DNA of 64,000 nt from Oceanobacillus sp. Castelsardo (GCF_001659985.1 NZ_LYCS01000009.1:62001-126000); one strand, 5' to 3'. Positions 36,978 through 45,806 are shown, numbered from the stretch's first letter. The notes: generated by a model from the letters alone, not told the origin. Translations and numbers: made by a program.

Positions 36978-37184
36978 TTATGGGTTGTTTGGAAATCGGT
37001 AAAGAACGATCCACATTATTAAAATTCCTAACGGCAAGAAGTAACACTCGATTCTAGTAACAATGAACGCAAAATAATCGGACCACATCAATCCTGCTGG
37101 TAAAAAGTTCAAATAGATGATGGAGGAAATTCCGCCTGTGATAGCAAGTCCAAATCCTACTAAGAATAGAAAAACTGCTCCCAT
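36978..37184 (-). CDS. Small membrane protein, unknown
   Basis: 68 aa (or 71 from a GTG at 37193; both have a possible GGTG site). Two predicted membrane helices: FLFLVGFGLAITGGISSIIYL and CYFLPLGILIMWIVLYRF. I do not recognise a family, though the topology is like other short Bacilli membrane proteins (YjzB/YczI type). Stands alone. Confidence 0.65.
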   Translation of the reverse strand: MGAVFLFLVGFGLAITGGISSIIYLNFLPAGLMWSDYFAFIVTRIECYFLPLGILIMWIVLYRFPNNP

Positions 37185-37260
37185 TTTTTTCACCTACACC
37201 TTGTCCACTTTAAGAATGTATATGCTTGTCCATAGGGTTGATATGCCCTAATTAATGAAA

Positions 37261-37302
37261 AAAGAGCAGTTGCTCCCAGTTATCAGGGTTCAACTACTCT
37301 TT
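37261..37302 (-). terminator. Terminator, probably original fabF terminator
   Basis: 12-base arms AAAGAGCAGTTG / CAACTACTCTTT with one mismatch. It lies on the far side of the MITE from fabF, suggesting the MITE inserted between the fabF stop and its terminator. Confidence 0.65.
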
Positions 37303-37312
37303 ATTTCTATTA

Positions 37313-37586
37313 GAGGATGTTCAAAAAGTCCGGTAAAAATGACACATCGAATTTCTTCGTTGGCTTACCTTTACGCTCCTCATGTACCCTTTAATGTACA
37401 TTCCGGTCCTTGGAAAAGAAGAACACTTTTCCTTCGTGCGATGCGGAATCAGAGAAGCTTTCCTTATGCTCAAGGCTACGCCGCCTCGAACTTCCGACGA
37501 ACAGGACGTGCTAGTGTCGGCTTTGCAAAAGGACTTTGCGTTCTTTGCCGACTCGGTCCTTTTTATCCTCCTTTTTGAACACGCAC
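37313..37586. mobile_element. MITE-like element, copy 1
   Basis: About 270 bp with terminal inverted repeats: GAGGATGTTCAAAAAGTCCGG at the left and, read inward, GTGTTCAAAAAGGAGGATAAA at the right. GTTCAAAAAG and TAAAAA are shared by both ends. A shorter copy with the same ends is at 63457. No transposase; the small frames across it (37255-37615) are not genes. It ends 3 bases before the fabF stop codon. Confidence 0.75.
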
Positions 37587-37588
37587 TA

Positions 37589-38830
37589 TTATCCATTGTA
37601 TTTTTTAAAAATTAGACTTACATTATGTCCACCAAATCCTAGTGAATTACTCATTACGATATTCACTTCTTGTTCACGAGCTTTGTTTGGTACATAATCT
37701 AAATCACAATCCTCATCAGGTGTTTCATAATTGATAGTTGGTGGTACGATTCCATTTTGAATAGCTAGAAGGGAAATAACTGCTTCAATTCCACCTGCTG
37801 CTCCTAGTAAATGACCTGTCATCGATTTAGTAGAAGAAACAGCTAATTGACGTGCATGCTCATCAAATACCGCTTTAATTGCTTGTGTTTCATACTTATC
37901 ATTTAATGCCGTACTTGTACCATGCGCATTTACATAGTCTACTTCTTCCTTGTTTAAATTAGCATCAGATAATGCATGATTCATCGCACGTGTTGCACCT
38001 TCTCCATTTTCTGCTGGTGCGGTTATATGATAAGCATCACCTGTGGCACCATAACCGACAATTTCACCATAAATTTTAGCTCCGCGTTCTAAAGCTTTAT
38101 CGAGGGCTTCCATTACTAGAATCCCCGCTCCTTCTCCCATCACAAATCCATCACGGTTCTTATCAAATGGACGACTTGCCGTTTTAGGGTCGTCATTTGT
38201 TGATAAAGCCTTAGACGATGAGAATCCTGCGAAAGCCATATCGGAAATAGGTGCTTCAGTTCCACCTGTAATAATATAATCGACATCACCGCGTTGCACT
38301 GCTTTGAATGCATCCCCAATTGAGTTTGCACCTGAGGCACAAGCTGTTACCGTACAAGAATTAATTCCTCTTGCTCCAAGTTGGATAGATACCTGACCCG
38401 CAGCCATATCTGGAATCATCATGGGAACGAAAAACGGACTAACACGACGTGGTCCTTTTTCCATTAAAATGGTATGTTGATCTTCCCACGTTTTCATTCC
38501 ACCAATTCCAGAACCAATCCATACTCCAACACGATCACGGTTTTCATCATTTATATCTAATTTAGCATCTTCCACAGCCATTTTCGCTGCTGCTACTGCA
38601 TATTGAGTAAATGGATCCATTTTTCTAGCATCTTTTTTATCCATAAATTCAGTTGGATCAAAGTCTTTTACTTCCGCAGCAACTTTAGCAGGATATTTAT
38701 CTTTATCAATTTTCGTTACAAAATCAATTCCCGACTTCCCATTAACAATGCTATCCCACATACTTTGAACGTCATTACCAACGGGAGTAACTGCTCCTAA
38801 ACCTGTAATTACTACTCGTCTCTTGTCCAA
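37589..38830 (-). CDS. fabF: Beta-ketoacyl-ACP synthase II
   Basis: 413 aa from a TTG 7 bases after AGGAGG. Elongates acyl-ACP with malonyl-ACP. Catalytic Cys in [18 protein letters not shown] (about residue 163), His in [12 protein letters not shown] (about 303) and [13 protein letters not shown] (about 340), FGGHN near the end. Normal length. Directly downstream of fabH (22 bases). Its terminator is displaced by a MITE. Confidence 0.97.
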   Translation of the reverse strand: MDKRRVVITGLGAVTPVGNDVQSMWDSIVNGKSGIDFVTKIDKDKYPAKVAAEVKDFDPTEFMDKKDARKMDPFTQYAVAAAKMAVEDAKLDINDENRDRVGVWIGSGIGGMKTWEDQHTILMEKGPRRVSPFFVPMMIPDMAAGQVSIQLGARGINSCTVTACASGANSIGDAFKAVQRGDVDYIITGGTEAPISDMAFAGFSSSKALSTNDDPKTASRPFDKNRDGFVMGEGAGILVMEALDKALERGAKIYGEIVGYGATGDAYHITAPAENGEGATRAMNHALSDANLNKEEVDYVNAHGTSTALNDKYETQAIKAVFDEHARQLAVSSTKSMTGHLLGAAGGIEAVISLLAIQNGIVPPTINYETPDEDCDLDYVPNKAREQEVNIVMSNSLGFGGHNVSLIFKKYNG

Positions 38831-38852
38831 TACGGATCCTCCTAACAATTCT

Positions 38853-39791
38853 CTATTTTCCCCAGCGTATAGCCATAGATCCCCATGTCAAACCACCGCC
38901 AAATCCTACTAAAACAATTACATCATCATCTTTTATTTTGCCTTCCTTAAAAGACTCTGATAGTGCAATAGCGATGGATGCTGAAGATGTATTTCCATAC
39001 TTCTTTATCGATTGATTCATCTTATCTTCAGAAATTCCCAATCTTTGTCTAGCAGCTTCCATAATACGAACGTTAGCTTGATGAGGAATTAAATAATCTA
39101 CATCCTCTTTGCTTAGTCCCGCTTTTTCTATGACATTTACAGATACCTCTGGCATTTTTCGAACTGCAAATTTAAATACCTCGCGACCGTTCATAATAAT
39201 CATATTTTTTGGATCTTCATATAGATGTTTTCCACCAGACCCATCAGATCCTAATTCATGAGCGAGAACTCCTCTTCCTTCCGATACTTCTCCAAGTACC
39301 GCTGCACCTGCACCATCTCCGAAAAGTACACATGTAGATCTATCTGTCCAATCGGTAATGGAAGACAATTTTTCTACTCCAACTACGAGAATTTTTTTAT
39401 ATGTTTTTGTCTCGATAAATTGTTTAGCAGTTGTAAGAGCATAAATATATCCAGAACATGCAGCACTTACATCCAAAGCTGCTGCTTTCACTGCACCGAG
39501 TTTATCTTGTATGATACATGCTACAGATGGAAAGGATGTATCTGGTGTAACGGTAGCAACTAAAATAAGATCAAGTTCTTCCGCTTTTACATTGGCATCT
39601 TCTAATGCACTAGCAGCTGCATGAAATGCCATGTCAGACGTTTTCATATCATCATCTGCTATTCTTCTCTCTTCAATACCCGTTCTTGTACGGATCCATT
39701 CATCATTTGTGTCTACTATTTTTTCTAAATCATGATTGGTTACTACTTTTGGTGGAACAAAATGTCCTAACCCTAAAAAACCAACACCCAT
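38853..39791 (-). CDS. fabH: Beta-ketoacyl-ACP synthase III
   Basis: 312 aa from ATG 39791 (AAGGAGCGGTG upstream). Starts fatty-acid synthesis by condensing acyl-CoA with malonyl-ACP. Catalytic Cys in [13 protein letters not shown] (about residue 112), His in [11 protein letters not shown] (about 238) and Asn in [14 protein letters not shown] (about 268). First gene of fabH-fabF. Upstream is a FapR-like site and a leader with alternative hairpins. Confidence 0.97.
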   Translation of the reverse strand: MGVGFLGLGHFVPPKVVTNHDLEKIVDTNDEWIRTRTGIEERRIADDDMKTSDMAFHAAASALEDANVKAEELDLILVATVTPDTSFPSVACIIQDKLGAVKAAALDVSAACSGYIYALTTAKQFIETKTYKKILVVGVEKLSSITDWTDRSTCVLFGDGAGAAVLGEVSEGRGVLAHELGSDGSGGKHLYEDPKNMIIMNGREVFKFAVRKMPEVSVNVIEKAGLSKEDVDYLIPHQANVRIMEAARQRLGISEDKMNQSIKKYGNTSSASIAIALSESFKEGKIKDDDVIVLVGFGGGLTWGSMAIRWGK

Positions 39792-39824
39792 AGTCACCGC
39801 TCCTTAAAAAATGTTGTATAAAGT

Positions 39825-39858
39825 AAAAATCCCATTCAGTGGGAGTTTATTCTCCCAC
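39825..39858 (-). promoter_or_regulatory. fabH leader: two mutually exclusive hairpins
   Basis: Read on the minus strand, GTGGGAG (39858-39852) can pair with CTCCCAC (39845-39839), or TCCCA (39844-39840) can pair with TGGGA (39834-39830) followed by five T (39829-39825). The second would be a weak terminator and shares bases with the first. This is the layout of a transcription attenuator, but the terminator stem is only 5 bp. Confidence 0.35.
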
Positions 39859-39950
39859 CTTCTTCTAAATTATAATTAAACTAATCAAGACCCTGAATGA
39901 TGTCACGTTACTATCGTTCAGCAATATATATCAATTCATACAATCAATTA

Positions 39951-39967
39951 TTATGACTTGGTACTAA
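39951..39967 (-). promoter_or_regulatory. FapR-like operator upstream of fabH
   Basis: TTAGTACCAAGTCATAA on the minus strand resembles FapR operators of Bacilli (TTAGTACC-type half site with a TAA-ended inverted half). About 160 bases before fabH. FapR represses fabHA-fabF in B. subtilis. Confidence 0.5.
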
Positions 39968-40010
39968 TTTTAATATATAAGGATGCAATTGGCAAGAAAA
40001 AGTCATTTTT

Positions 40011-40967
40011 TTAGTGTTCATTGGGAAGTAAATTACTTTCCATATACTCTTCAACAGTTTTATCTATCGTTTCTATAAAATCCTTAGGAATATCCTTATT
40101 AAATTCTCCTAAAGAAATTACTTCGTCTTGAAAATCAAACGTTAGAATATCCCCTTCTAATTTCCCCTTATTAAATTTCTCTGCGGTAATTTCATATAGC
40201 ATGTCCACTTGTTGAATGGTACTCGTTAATACCGCATTGGGAGCAAATTCTAATTGATCTTCCACATAACCAATAGCGTATAACCCATCTTTTTCTACTT
40301 GCTTAATAATTTTTTCACTATATGCATTTCCAACTGGATAAAAAACATCTACATTTTCATGCTTCATTTCCTCATACATGGAAATAGCAACCTCTGTATC
40401 ATCCCAACCTTTAATATAATCTATTTCAACCTCTGCGTTTGGGTTTTGGTATTTTACCCCTTCATAAAAACCCTCAATTTCTGGTTGCCACAAGAAAGCT
40501 GCTATTACTCCGACTTCATTTGTCTTCGTCATTTTTCCTGCAACCATTCCTCCGAAAAATCCCATTGCGTGAGAGTTAAAGTTAAGGCTTGTAATATTCT
40601 CTCCGTATATTCCACCATTAAAATAAACAAAGTGAACATCAGGATAATAACGCGATAGCTCAGAAAAATAGTTCCCGTACAAACTACCGTGACCAAAAAT
40701 AAGATTAACACCATCATAAACTAGTTCATCAACTGCTTTTCTTATTTCTTCTTCCGTATCCATATTTTCTTTATAATATACATCCGTATCAAATTTCTCA
40801 CCGATACGAAGTAAACCTTCATATCCGCTTTCATTCCACGCGTTGCCATCAATTGTACTATCTAGAAGCATACCAACATTTTGAATTTGTCCTGATTCAA
40901 AATAGCTACATCCAGATAAAAATAGGAACGTTAGGCAGATAAACAAGATACTTTTAGACGATCTCAA
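40011..40967 (-). CDS. med: Med-like lipoprotein of the BMP family
   Basis: 318 aa from a TTG preceded by GGAGTG. Lipoprotein signal with lipobox FLSGC (Cys about residue 19) and a periplasmic-binding-protein type BMP domain (NVGMLLDSTIDGNAWNESGY, MGFFGGMVAGKMTKTNEVGV). In B. subtilis Med lies upstream of fabHA and positively affects comK; the same order is kept. The small comZ gene that follows med there is absent: only about 220 non-coding bases separate med from fabH. Confidence 0.82.
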   Translation of the reverse strand: MRSSKSILFICLTFLFLSGCSYFESGQIQNVGMLLDSTIDGNAWNESGYEGLLRIGEKFDTDVYYKENMDTEEEIRKAVDELVYDGVNLIFGHGSLYGNYFSELSRYYPDVHFVYFNGGIYGENITSLNFNSHAMGFFGGMVAGKMTKTNEVGVIAAFLWQPEIEGFYEGVKYQNPNAEVEIDYIKGWDDTEVAISMYEEMKHENVDVFYPVGNAYSEKIIKQVEKDGLYAIGYVEDQLEFAPNAVLTSTIQQVDMLYEITAEKFNKGKLEGDILTFDFQDEVISLGEFNKDIPKDFIETIDKTVEEYMESNLLPNEH

Positions 40968-41060
40968 AATATTGGCACTCCAATCTAAAAATCACTCACC
41001 TTATCTTATTACTATTTTATAGCCTAATCACCATTGAGTAAACATAGATATCATGAATTA

Positions 41061-41660
41061 TTAGTAAAATTTTCCATGCCGTTTATAATGCTTTTTCAAA
41101 TCGGCTACGTATTTCCATTTTGATTCACTTTCCCTAATGTATATCCCATTCTTCTCGGTATTCTTCTCCCTTTCTTGTCTAGCATGAACAAAAAGCTCAT
41201 TCTTTTGGCCTGAAGTCTGAATCAACTGTAGCAATACTGGGGTAAAGGAATGAATGGAAAGAGAATCATTCTTAAACTCCTCAGAATCAAATGGTATAAA
41301 CTTATTATTATGGTAGATACCATTTTCATTCATCGGCATCCACTCCCCGAATAAAATTGGAGTATGAATAGTAGTTAAATCTGTTCCCTCTAATTTCTGA
41401 ATCCCATTCATTGGTAAAAGCCATTTATTTTTAGCCTTAAATTCTTCAACATTTGGGTTATCACCTATAATAACACACGTCGAATACTCTCTTTTATTAT
41501 TATTAACCATTTGAAAATCACTATTTCTCCCAAAAAACATCAATAAATCATCTTGTAAACTTGGATTAATAATTCCATCTACTTTGAAATCATGTTCAAG
41601 TAACGTATTTATAATATGAAAACCAATCCAATGATTACAATTCACAATTAAAATAGACAT
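41061..41660 (-). CDS. Short NAD(P)-binding (epimerase-like) protein
   Basis: 199 aa from ATG 41660, which follows GAGGAGG; the longer frame is unsupported. N-terminal strand-helix MSILIVNCNHWIGFHIINTLLE resembles a Rossmann start with the glycine motif degraded (NxxxIGxH instead of GxxGxxG). The rest is short for an epimerase and lacks a clear YxxxK. It occupies the position, next to med, of B. subtilis YjaV-type proteins. Possibly a degenerate or regulatory Rossmann protein. Confidence 0.6.
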   Translation of the reverse strand: MSILIVNCNHWIGFHIINTLLEHDFKVDGIINPSLQDDLLMFFGRNSDFQMVNNNKREYSTCVIIGDNPNVEEFKAKNKWLLPMNGIQKLEGTDLTTIHTPILFGEWMPMNENGIYHNNKFIPFDSEEFKNDSLSIHSFTPVLLQLIQTSGQKNELFVHARQEREKNTEKNGIYIRESESKWKYVADLKKHYKRHGKFY

Positions 41661-41790
41661 TTTATACCTCCTCAAATTTCTACTTTTCTTTTTATAGAAA
41701 TAAGGCTTTTCCTTTATGCTCTCTTTTGTTAAACTATATTTATAATTGTTAAAAAAACTAGAAATAAATAGTTCATTGTGGGGTGTAATA

Positions 41791-41964
41791 ATGCGATACA
41801 TAGCTTCGATTTTTTGGGCAGTTTTAATCAGTTTTGCTATTTCTTATGTATTGACAAGTATGGGTGGAGAACCATTTGTACTTTCTCATTCATTGATTTT
41901 AGCTGCATTATTCTCTGTAGCAGCCTTTATTTTAGGTGACGGATTATTAAAAGAGGATAATTAA
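41791..41964 (+). CDS. YjzD-like DUF2929 membrane protein
   Basis: 57 aa from ATG 41791 (GGGGTG 6 bases before). Two membrane helices: MRYIASIFWAVLISFAISYV and SLILAALFSVAAFILGDGLL. Starts and topology match the YjzD/DUF2929 family, which lies near med and fabH in B. subtilis. Followed by a strong terminator. Function unknown. Confidence 0.78.
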   Translation: MRYIASIFWAVLISFAISYVLTSMGGEPFVLSHSLILAALFSVAAFILGDGLLKEDN

Positions 41965-41980
41965 AAGATTGGTTAGATGA

Positions 41981-42011
41981 TAAACCCTTGCCGCCAAATG
42001 GCAAGGGTTTA
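41981..42011. terminator. Bidirectional terminator
   Basis: 12-bp perfect stem TAAACCCTTGCC / GGCAAGGGTTTA with a 7-nt loop between convergent genes. Confidence 0.9.
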
Positions 42012-42018
42012 CTTTGTT

Positions 42019-42441
42019 TTAGTACCACGGTAATGCGGTAAGGGCAACTAACGCAGCTAATGGTAATACAAGTCTTGAAAATCTTCTTCTAGGGTAATAT
42101 CCATAGCCAGGATATCCGTATCCATAATAACCAAATTGTCTCATTTCTTCTTGTTCGCCATGCATGTATCCAAGTGAATCATTTTGGTAGGGATCATGGG
42201 TATGTTCATTCATCATTCCTGGATGAGATGGATAATTTCGCATATTCCCTATCATGCCAGGCTGATGTGGGTAATCCATCATTTGCCCCATATTCCCTTG
42301 TTCAATTGGAATAGCAAAATAAGCGTATTCCTCATCAAGGCCTGTTAAAATTCCATCAAATTTCTGATTATCATTTGTTTCGGCTAGTACATATGAGTGC
42401 ATATGCTGTTTACATAAATCATACATATGTTTATGTTTCAT
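42019..42441 (-). CDS. Sm-like protein with Met/His/Tyr-rich middle and hydrophobic end
   Basis: 140 aa. First 45 residues resemble the protein at 33526 (YDLCKQHMHSYVLAET, then FDGILTGLDEEYAYFAIPI). The middle is rich in Met, His, Pro, Gly and Tyr with imperfect repeats (MMDYPHQPGMIGNMRNYP, then SHPGMMNEHTHDP, and YYGYGYPGYGYYPRRR). The end is a hydrophobic segment (LVLPLAALVALTALPWY). A spore-coat or surface protein is possible. GAGGTTG ribosome site before ATG. Confidence 0.72.
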   Translation of the reverse strand: MKHKHMYDLCKQHMHSYVLAETNDNQKFDGILTGLDEEYAYFAIPIEQGNMGQMMDYPHQPGMIGNMRNYPSHPGMMNEHTHDPYQNDSLGYMHGEQEEMRQFGYYGYGYPGYGYYPRRRFSRLVLPLAALVALTALPWY

Positions 42442-42537
42442 CCCTTCAACCTCCTCACCATCTAGACTATTCAGTAGCCTATTAGTTGGTGAATTATTTT
42501 TGGAGGTGAATTTTATTACAAGTTAGGAGAGAATGAA

Positions 42538-43359
42538 TTGGATTTTTTTGAAAAGTTATGGACGTTGATTGAGTACTTTATTTTAGGTTTAGTTCAAGGA
42601 ATAACAGAACCTATTCCCATTTCATCTAGTGGCCATTTAATTATTTTCCGTGAGTTATTCGGCATTGAAGCTGAAGGACTTTCATTCGAAATCTTTGTTA
42701 ACTTTGCATCCTTGCTTGCAGTCTTAGTCATTTATCGGGAAGATATTATTCGCTTAATAAAAAATGGATACTTATTTGTTTTTAAAAAAGAAGATGCTGC
42801 TAAGGATGATTTTCGCTTTATCGTTTACTTAGTTATCGCTACTATTCCAGTCGGAGTCGTTGGAGTATTATTTGGAGATGCAATTGGGGAAGCTTTAAGT
42901 AGCACAAAAGTAGTCGGTTATACTTTATTAATTACTGCTGTTGCCTTGTGGATTATTCGTAATCTTCGTGGTAGAAAAAACGATGGTGATTTATCAACAA
43001 AAGATGCGATTATCGTCGGCCTAGCACAAACAGTAGCCGTTACTCCTGGTATTAGTCGTTCAGGAGCAACTATCGTTGGATCTATGTTAGTAGGTATGAA
43101 GCAAGATACTGCTTTACGGTTTTCATTTCTATTATATATTCCAGTTAGTCTTGGGACAGGCTTACTCGAAATACCAGATTTAATTCAAAGTCCCGAATTC
43201 CAAACTATGCTTATTCCACATATCATTGCATTCATTACAACCTTTATCGCAACCTATTTTGCGCTTAAATGGTTTATGGGGATCATGGCCAAAGGAAACT
43301 TAAAATACTTCTCCTATTATTGTGTCATAGTAGGATTGTTAGTTATTTTCTTTTTGTAA
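42538..43359 (+). CDS. uppP: Undecaprenyl-diphosphatase UppP (BacA)
   Basis: 273 aa from a TTG preceded by AGGAGA. Integral membrane phosphatase that recycles undecaprenyl diphosphate for cell-wall synthesis and can give bacitracin tolerance. Both signatures are present: [19 protein letters not shown] (about residues 16-34) and [16 protein letters not shown] (about 168-183). About eight helices. Confidence 0.96.
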   Translation: MDFFEKLWTLIEYFILGLVQGITEPIPISSSGHLIIFRELFGIEAEGLSFEIFVNFASLLAVLVIYREDIIRLIKNGYLFVFKKEDAAKDDFRFIVYLVIATIPVGVVGVLFGDAIGEALSSTKVVGYTLLITAVALWIIRNLRGRKNDGDLSTKDAIIVGLAQTVAVTPGISRSGATIVGSMLVGMKQDTALRFSFLLYIPVSLGTGLLEIPDLIQSPEFQTMLIPHIIAFITTFIATYFALKWFMGIMAKGNLKYFSYYCVIVGLLVIFFL

Positions 43360-43372
43360 ATAACCAAGAACA

Positions 43373-43405
43373 AAAGCGCAAGCTCCTTTTTAGAGCTTGC
43401 GCTTT
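43373..43405 (+). terminator. Terminator after uppP
   Basis: 13-bp perfect stem AAAGCGCAAGCTC / GAGCTTGCGCTTT with a 7-nt loop; the arms resemble the AAGCGCAAGC end of the dispersed repeat next to it. Confidence 0.85.
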
Positions 43406-43450
43406 CTTTAAAATTATTGATGATAACCTTATTAAATCTATTCTTAAGAA

Positions 43451-43604
43451 AGGCCGCATCCAGCTCCAGCGCCCAGCGACTAGCGAGACTTCCTTCACCT
43501 CCGTACGATAAGTCAACATCGACTCCCTACGGTCGTCGTGTTTCCTTTATCTCCTACGGCACAGTCCAGTCCGTACGTCGCTAAACGGGCGCTTGCGCTT
43601 TTGT
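43451..43604. repeat. Dispersed intergenic repeat, full copy (A)
   Basis: About 154 bp, GC richer than its surroundings. One end CCAGCTCCAGCGCCCAGCGA, other end CGTCGCTAAACGGGCGCTTG, middle with TCGACTCCCTACGGTCGTCG. A left-half relative is at 14082-14115 and a right-half relative at 55233-55293. No coding sense. Confidence 0.8.
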
Positions 43605-43606
43605 TC

Positions 43607-43918
43607 TTAATCCGGAATACCTAGTGCAATTTTTGCATAACGAGACATCATATGCTTATTCCAAGCTGGTTCCCAAACAATCTCAACTTTTATTTCTTTT
43701 ATTTCAGGAATATCCGATAATACAAATTTAACATCACGTTCAATATGCCCAGCAAGCGGGCATCCCATTGATGTTAAAGTCATGATGACCGAACATAGTC
43801 CTTCTTCGTCCATCTCAACGTCATAAACTAGTCCTAGGTTTACAATATCTATACCTAACTCAGGGTCAATAACGTTTTCTAATGCACCCATAATATTTTC
43901 TTTAAGTGCTTGATCCAT
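43607..43918 (-). CDS. DUF59/MIP18-type Fe-S assembly protein (YitW-like)
   Basis: 103 aa from ATG 43918 after GGGAGG. Full-length DUF59 domain: ALENVIDPELGIDIVNLGLVY near the start and MTLTSMGCPLAGHIERDV, with the single conserved Cys, in the middle. These proteins help assemble Fe-S clusters (SufT/PaaD-like). B. subtilis YitW is the likely orthologue, because yitV- and yitU-like genes follow. Confidence 0.88.
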   Translation of the reverse strand: MDQALKENIMGALENVIDPELGIDIVNLGLVYDVEMDEEGLCSVIMTLTSMGCPLAGHIERDVKFVLSDIPEIKEIKVEIVWEPAWNKHMMSRYAKIALGIPD

Positions 43919-44001
43919 CAATTACTACCTCCCTCTTATACCTTTCCTATATTTAAACATATTTTTTATACTTTTTAAATGATGTATATCAATTAACCCC
44001 A

Positions 44002-44763
44002 TTATACGTATTTTTCAAACCATTTAACAGTTTCCAGCTTTGCCATACGACTAACTTTATGATCACGATTTTTTTCTTTTATATAACGAATATGTTCTTG
44101 ATTGTTGTACTGTTCTTTCACTTCATTATAAAAGGAAAAAGAATGATTAAATGGTACTACCGAATCTTTTTCACCATGCCAAAATAATAACGGTCGATCT
44201 TTCAATGTATCCATTCTTAATGATAAATCAATATCCTTCAATTGATTATATAATTGAGCAATCATCTCATCAAAATTAGGTATCTTTATCTGATCCTCAT
44301 AACTTTTAATTAATTCCCTTGCAAATATCGAAAGCTTAGGCGATCCCATTAAAACGGCAGCTGCTTTAATCCATGGAAATTGTGTTAACGCTGCAGATGT
44401 TGTTATCCCTCCCATGCTCGTACCAGCTAAACCTATTCTTCCATCTAATAAGATTTGTCTGTCTTCTAATTCTTGATATATGGTTTCAATATCTTTTAAA
44501 TTTTGGACTACAATTTCCCAAAAAGCTAACGTTCTCTTTACCGGTTCTATATCAAATTCCCTTTCACCATGATGTAAACTATCTGGTAAAATAACCCGGA
44601 AACCTTTCTCAGCAAGTAAATAAGCTAAATCCAGATTATGTTCTTTCGCACTTGTAAATCCGTGAATATAAATTACTGTCGGCAATTTTTCTTTTTCTTT
44701 TGAAGCTTCAACTACGATTAAACTAGGTATCTTTTTTATTTCTTCTTTAAATACACCAATCAT
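44002..44763 (-). CDS. Alpha/beta hydrolase (YitV-like esterase)
   Basis: 253 aa. Alpha/beta hydrolase fold: oxyanion strand VIYIHGFTSAKEHN, nucleophile elbow GLAGTSMGGITTSAAL (Ser about residue 120), acid region LLFWHGEKDSVVPF and final His in KNRDHKVSRM. B. subtilis YitV belongs to this group. Substrate not known. Same strand as and upstream of the YitW-like gene. Confidence 0.87.
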   Translation of the reverse strand: MIGVFKEEIKKIPSLIVVEASKEKEKLPTVIYIHGFTSAKEHNLDLAYLLAEKGFRVILPDSLHHGEREFDIEPVKRTLAFWEIVVQNLKDIETIYQELEDRQILLDGRIGLAGTSMGGITTSAALTQFPWIKAAAVLMGSPKLSIFARELIKSYEDQIKIPNFDEMIAQLYNQLKDIDLSLRMDTLKDRPLLFWHGEKDSVVPFNHSFSFYNEVKEQYNNQEHIRYIKEKNRDHKVSRMAKLETVKWFEKYV

Positions 44764-44876
44764 TACGATACGTCTCTCCTTGATATCTTAATAACTATAT
44801 TTTAAGCCTGTTGAACTCCTTCTTGCAAATTTAGTAAACATATTGCACCTTTACATTATGCCTTTTCCACTATAAA

Positions 44877-44959
44877 CTTGGCAGAAAGGAAAGTATAAAA
44901 CTTTCCTACTGCATAAGTGCAACTAAGGCATTTGCTAAAGCCTTTAGGCGAATGCCAAG
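44877..44959 (+). other. Double-hairpin leader element, copy P1
   Basis: Bounded by CTTGGC and GCCAAG. Order: hairpin GGAAAGT/ACTTTCC (44888-44906), then TGCATAAGTGCAACTAAGG (44910-44928), then hairpin GGCATT..CTAAA/TTTAG..AATGCC (44927-44956). The 19-nt core is identical to that of P2 at 62693-62711, whereas the first hairpin has a different sequence with pairing kept. It ends 28 bases before the start codon of the HAD gene, in sense orientation. Confidence 0.65.
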
Positions 44960-44987
44960 TTTTCTAAATGCAAATGGGGTGAATGGA

Positions 44988-45806
44988 ATGTCAAAGAAAT
45001 ACTTAATTGCGCTAGATTTAGATGGAACGTTGTTAACAGATAAGAAAGAAATAAATCATCGTACGAAACAAACGTTATTTAAAGCTATGAACGAAGGCCA
45101 CATAGTTGTTATTGCTACTGGGAGACCACATCGGTCAAGTATAGATTATTACCACGAACTTGGCCTAAATACACCTATGGTAAATTTTAATGGTGCACTC
45201 ATTCATCATCCAACTGAAAAAAAGTGGGATGTACTACATAATCCAATGTCATTAAGAACAGCTAAAAAGATTATTGAAGCAAGCTATGACTTAAATGTGC
45301 GGAATATTTTAGCTGAGGTAATGGATGATGTGTACCTTGAGCAATTTGATGAAGAAGTTATTGAACTCTTTCAAGAAGTCAAAAACGATCCTCCGTTTAC
45401 GATTGGCAATCTAAAAAACAAATTAACGGAAGATCCAACTTCCCTTCTTATTTTTCCAAACGAAAAAGATGTTCAACAACTGCGTAGCCATTTAACGGAT
45501 TTTCACGCTGAATTCATCGAACATCGTAATTGGGGAGCTCCATATCATGTTATAGAGATTATAAAAAAGGGTATGAATAAAGCAGTCGGCCTCCATAAAA
45601 TTGCTAAATACTACAATATTTCAAAAGAAAATATCATTGCCTTTGGGGACGAAGATAATGATTTAGAAATGATTGATTATGTTGGCGTTGGTGTTGCAAT
45701 GGGGAACGCTATTAACGAACTAAAACAAGTCGCTAATCATGTAACAAATACGAACGAACAAAATGGTATTGGTACCTTTCTTGAAAAGTATTTAAAATTA
45801 GACTGA
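44988..45806 (+). CDS. Cof-type HAD phosphatase (YitU-like)
   Basis: 272 aa from ATG 44988 (GGGGTG upstream); the longer frame runs through the P1 hairpins. HAD superfamily, Cof/IIB type: motif I IALDLDGTLLTD (residues about 7-18), motif II VVIATGRPHRSS, motif III lysine in GMNKAVGLHKIA and motif IV IAFGDEDNDLEMI. Likely phosphatase of sugar phosphates or nucleotides such as FMN; specificity unknown. Divergent from the YitV-like gene. Confidence 0.92.
   Translation: MSKKYLIALDLDGTLLTDKKEINHRTKQTLFKAMNEGHIVVIATGRPHRSSIDYYHELGLNTPMVNFNGALIHHPTEKKWDVLHNPMSLRTAKKIIEASYDLNVRNILAEVMDDVYLEQFDEEVIELFQEVKNDPPFTIGNLKNKLTEDPTSLLIFPNEKDVQQLRSHLTDFHAEFIEHRNWGAPYHVIEIIKKGMNKAVGLHKIAKYYNISKENIIAFGDEDNDLEMIDYVGVGVAMGNAINELKQVANHVTNTNEQNGIGTFLEKYLKLD

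Noticed and set aside
37255-37615. Three frames (91-107 aa) in the fabF downstream gap
   Set aside because: They lie within the MITE; compositions are Ser/Arg/Pro-rich without family resemblance.
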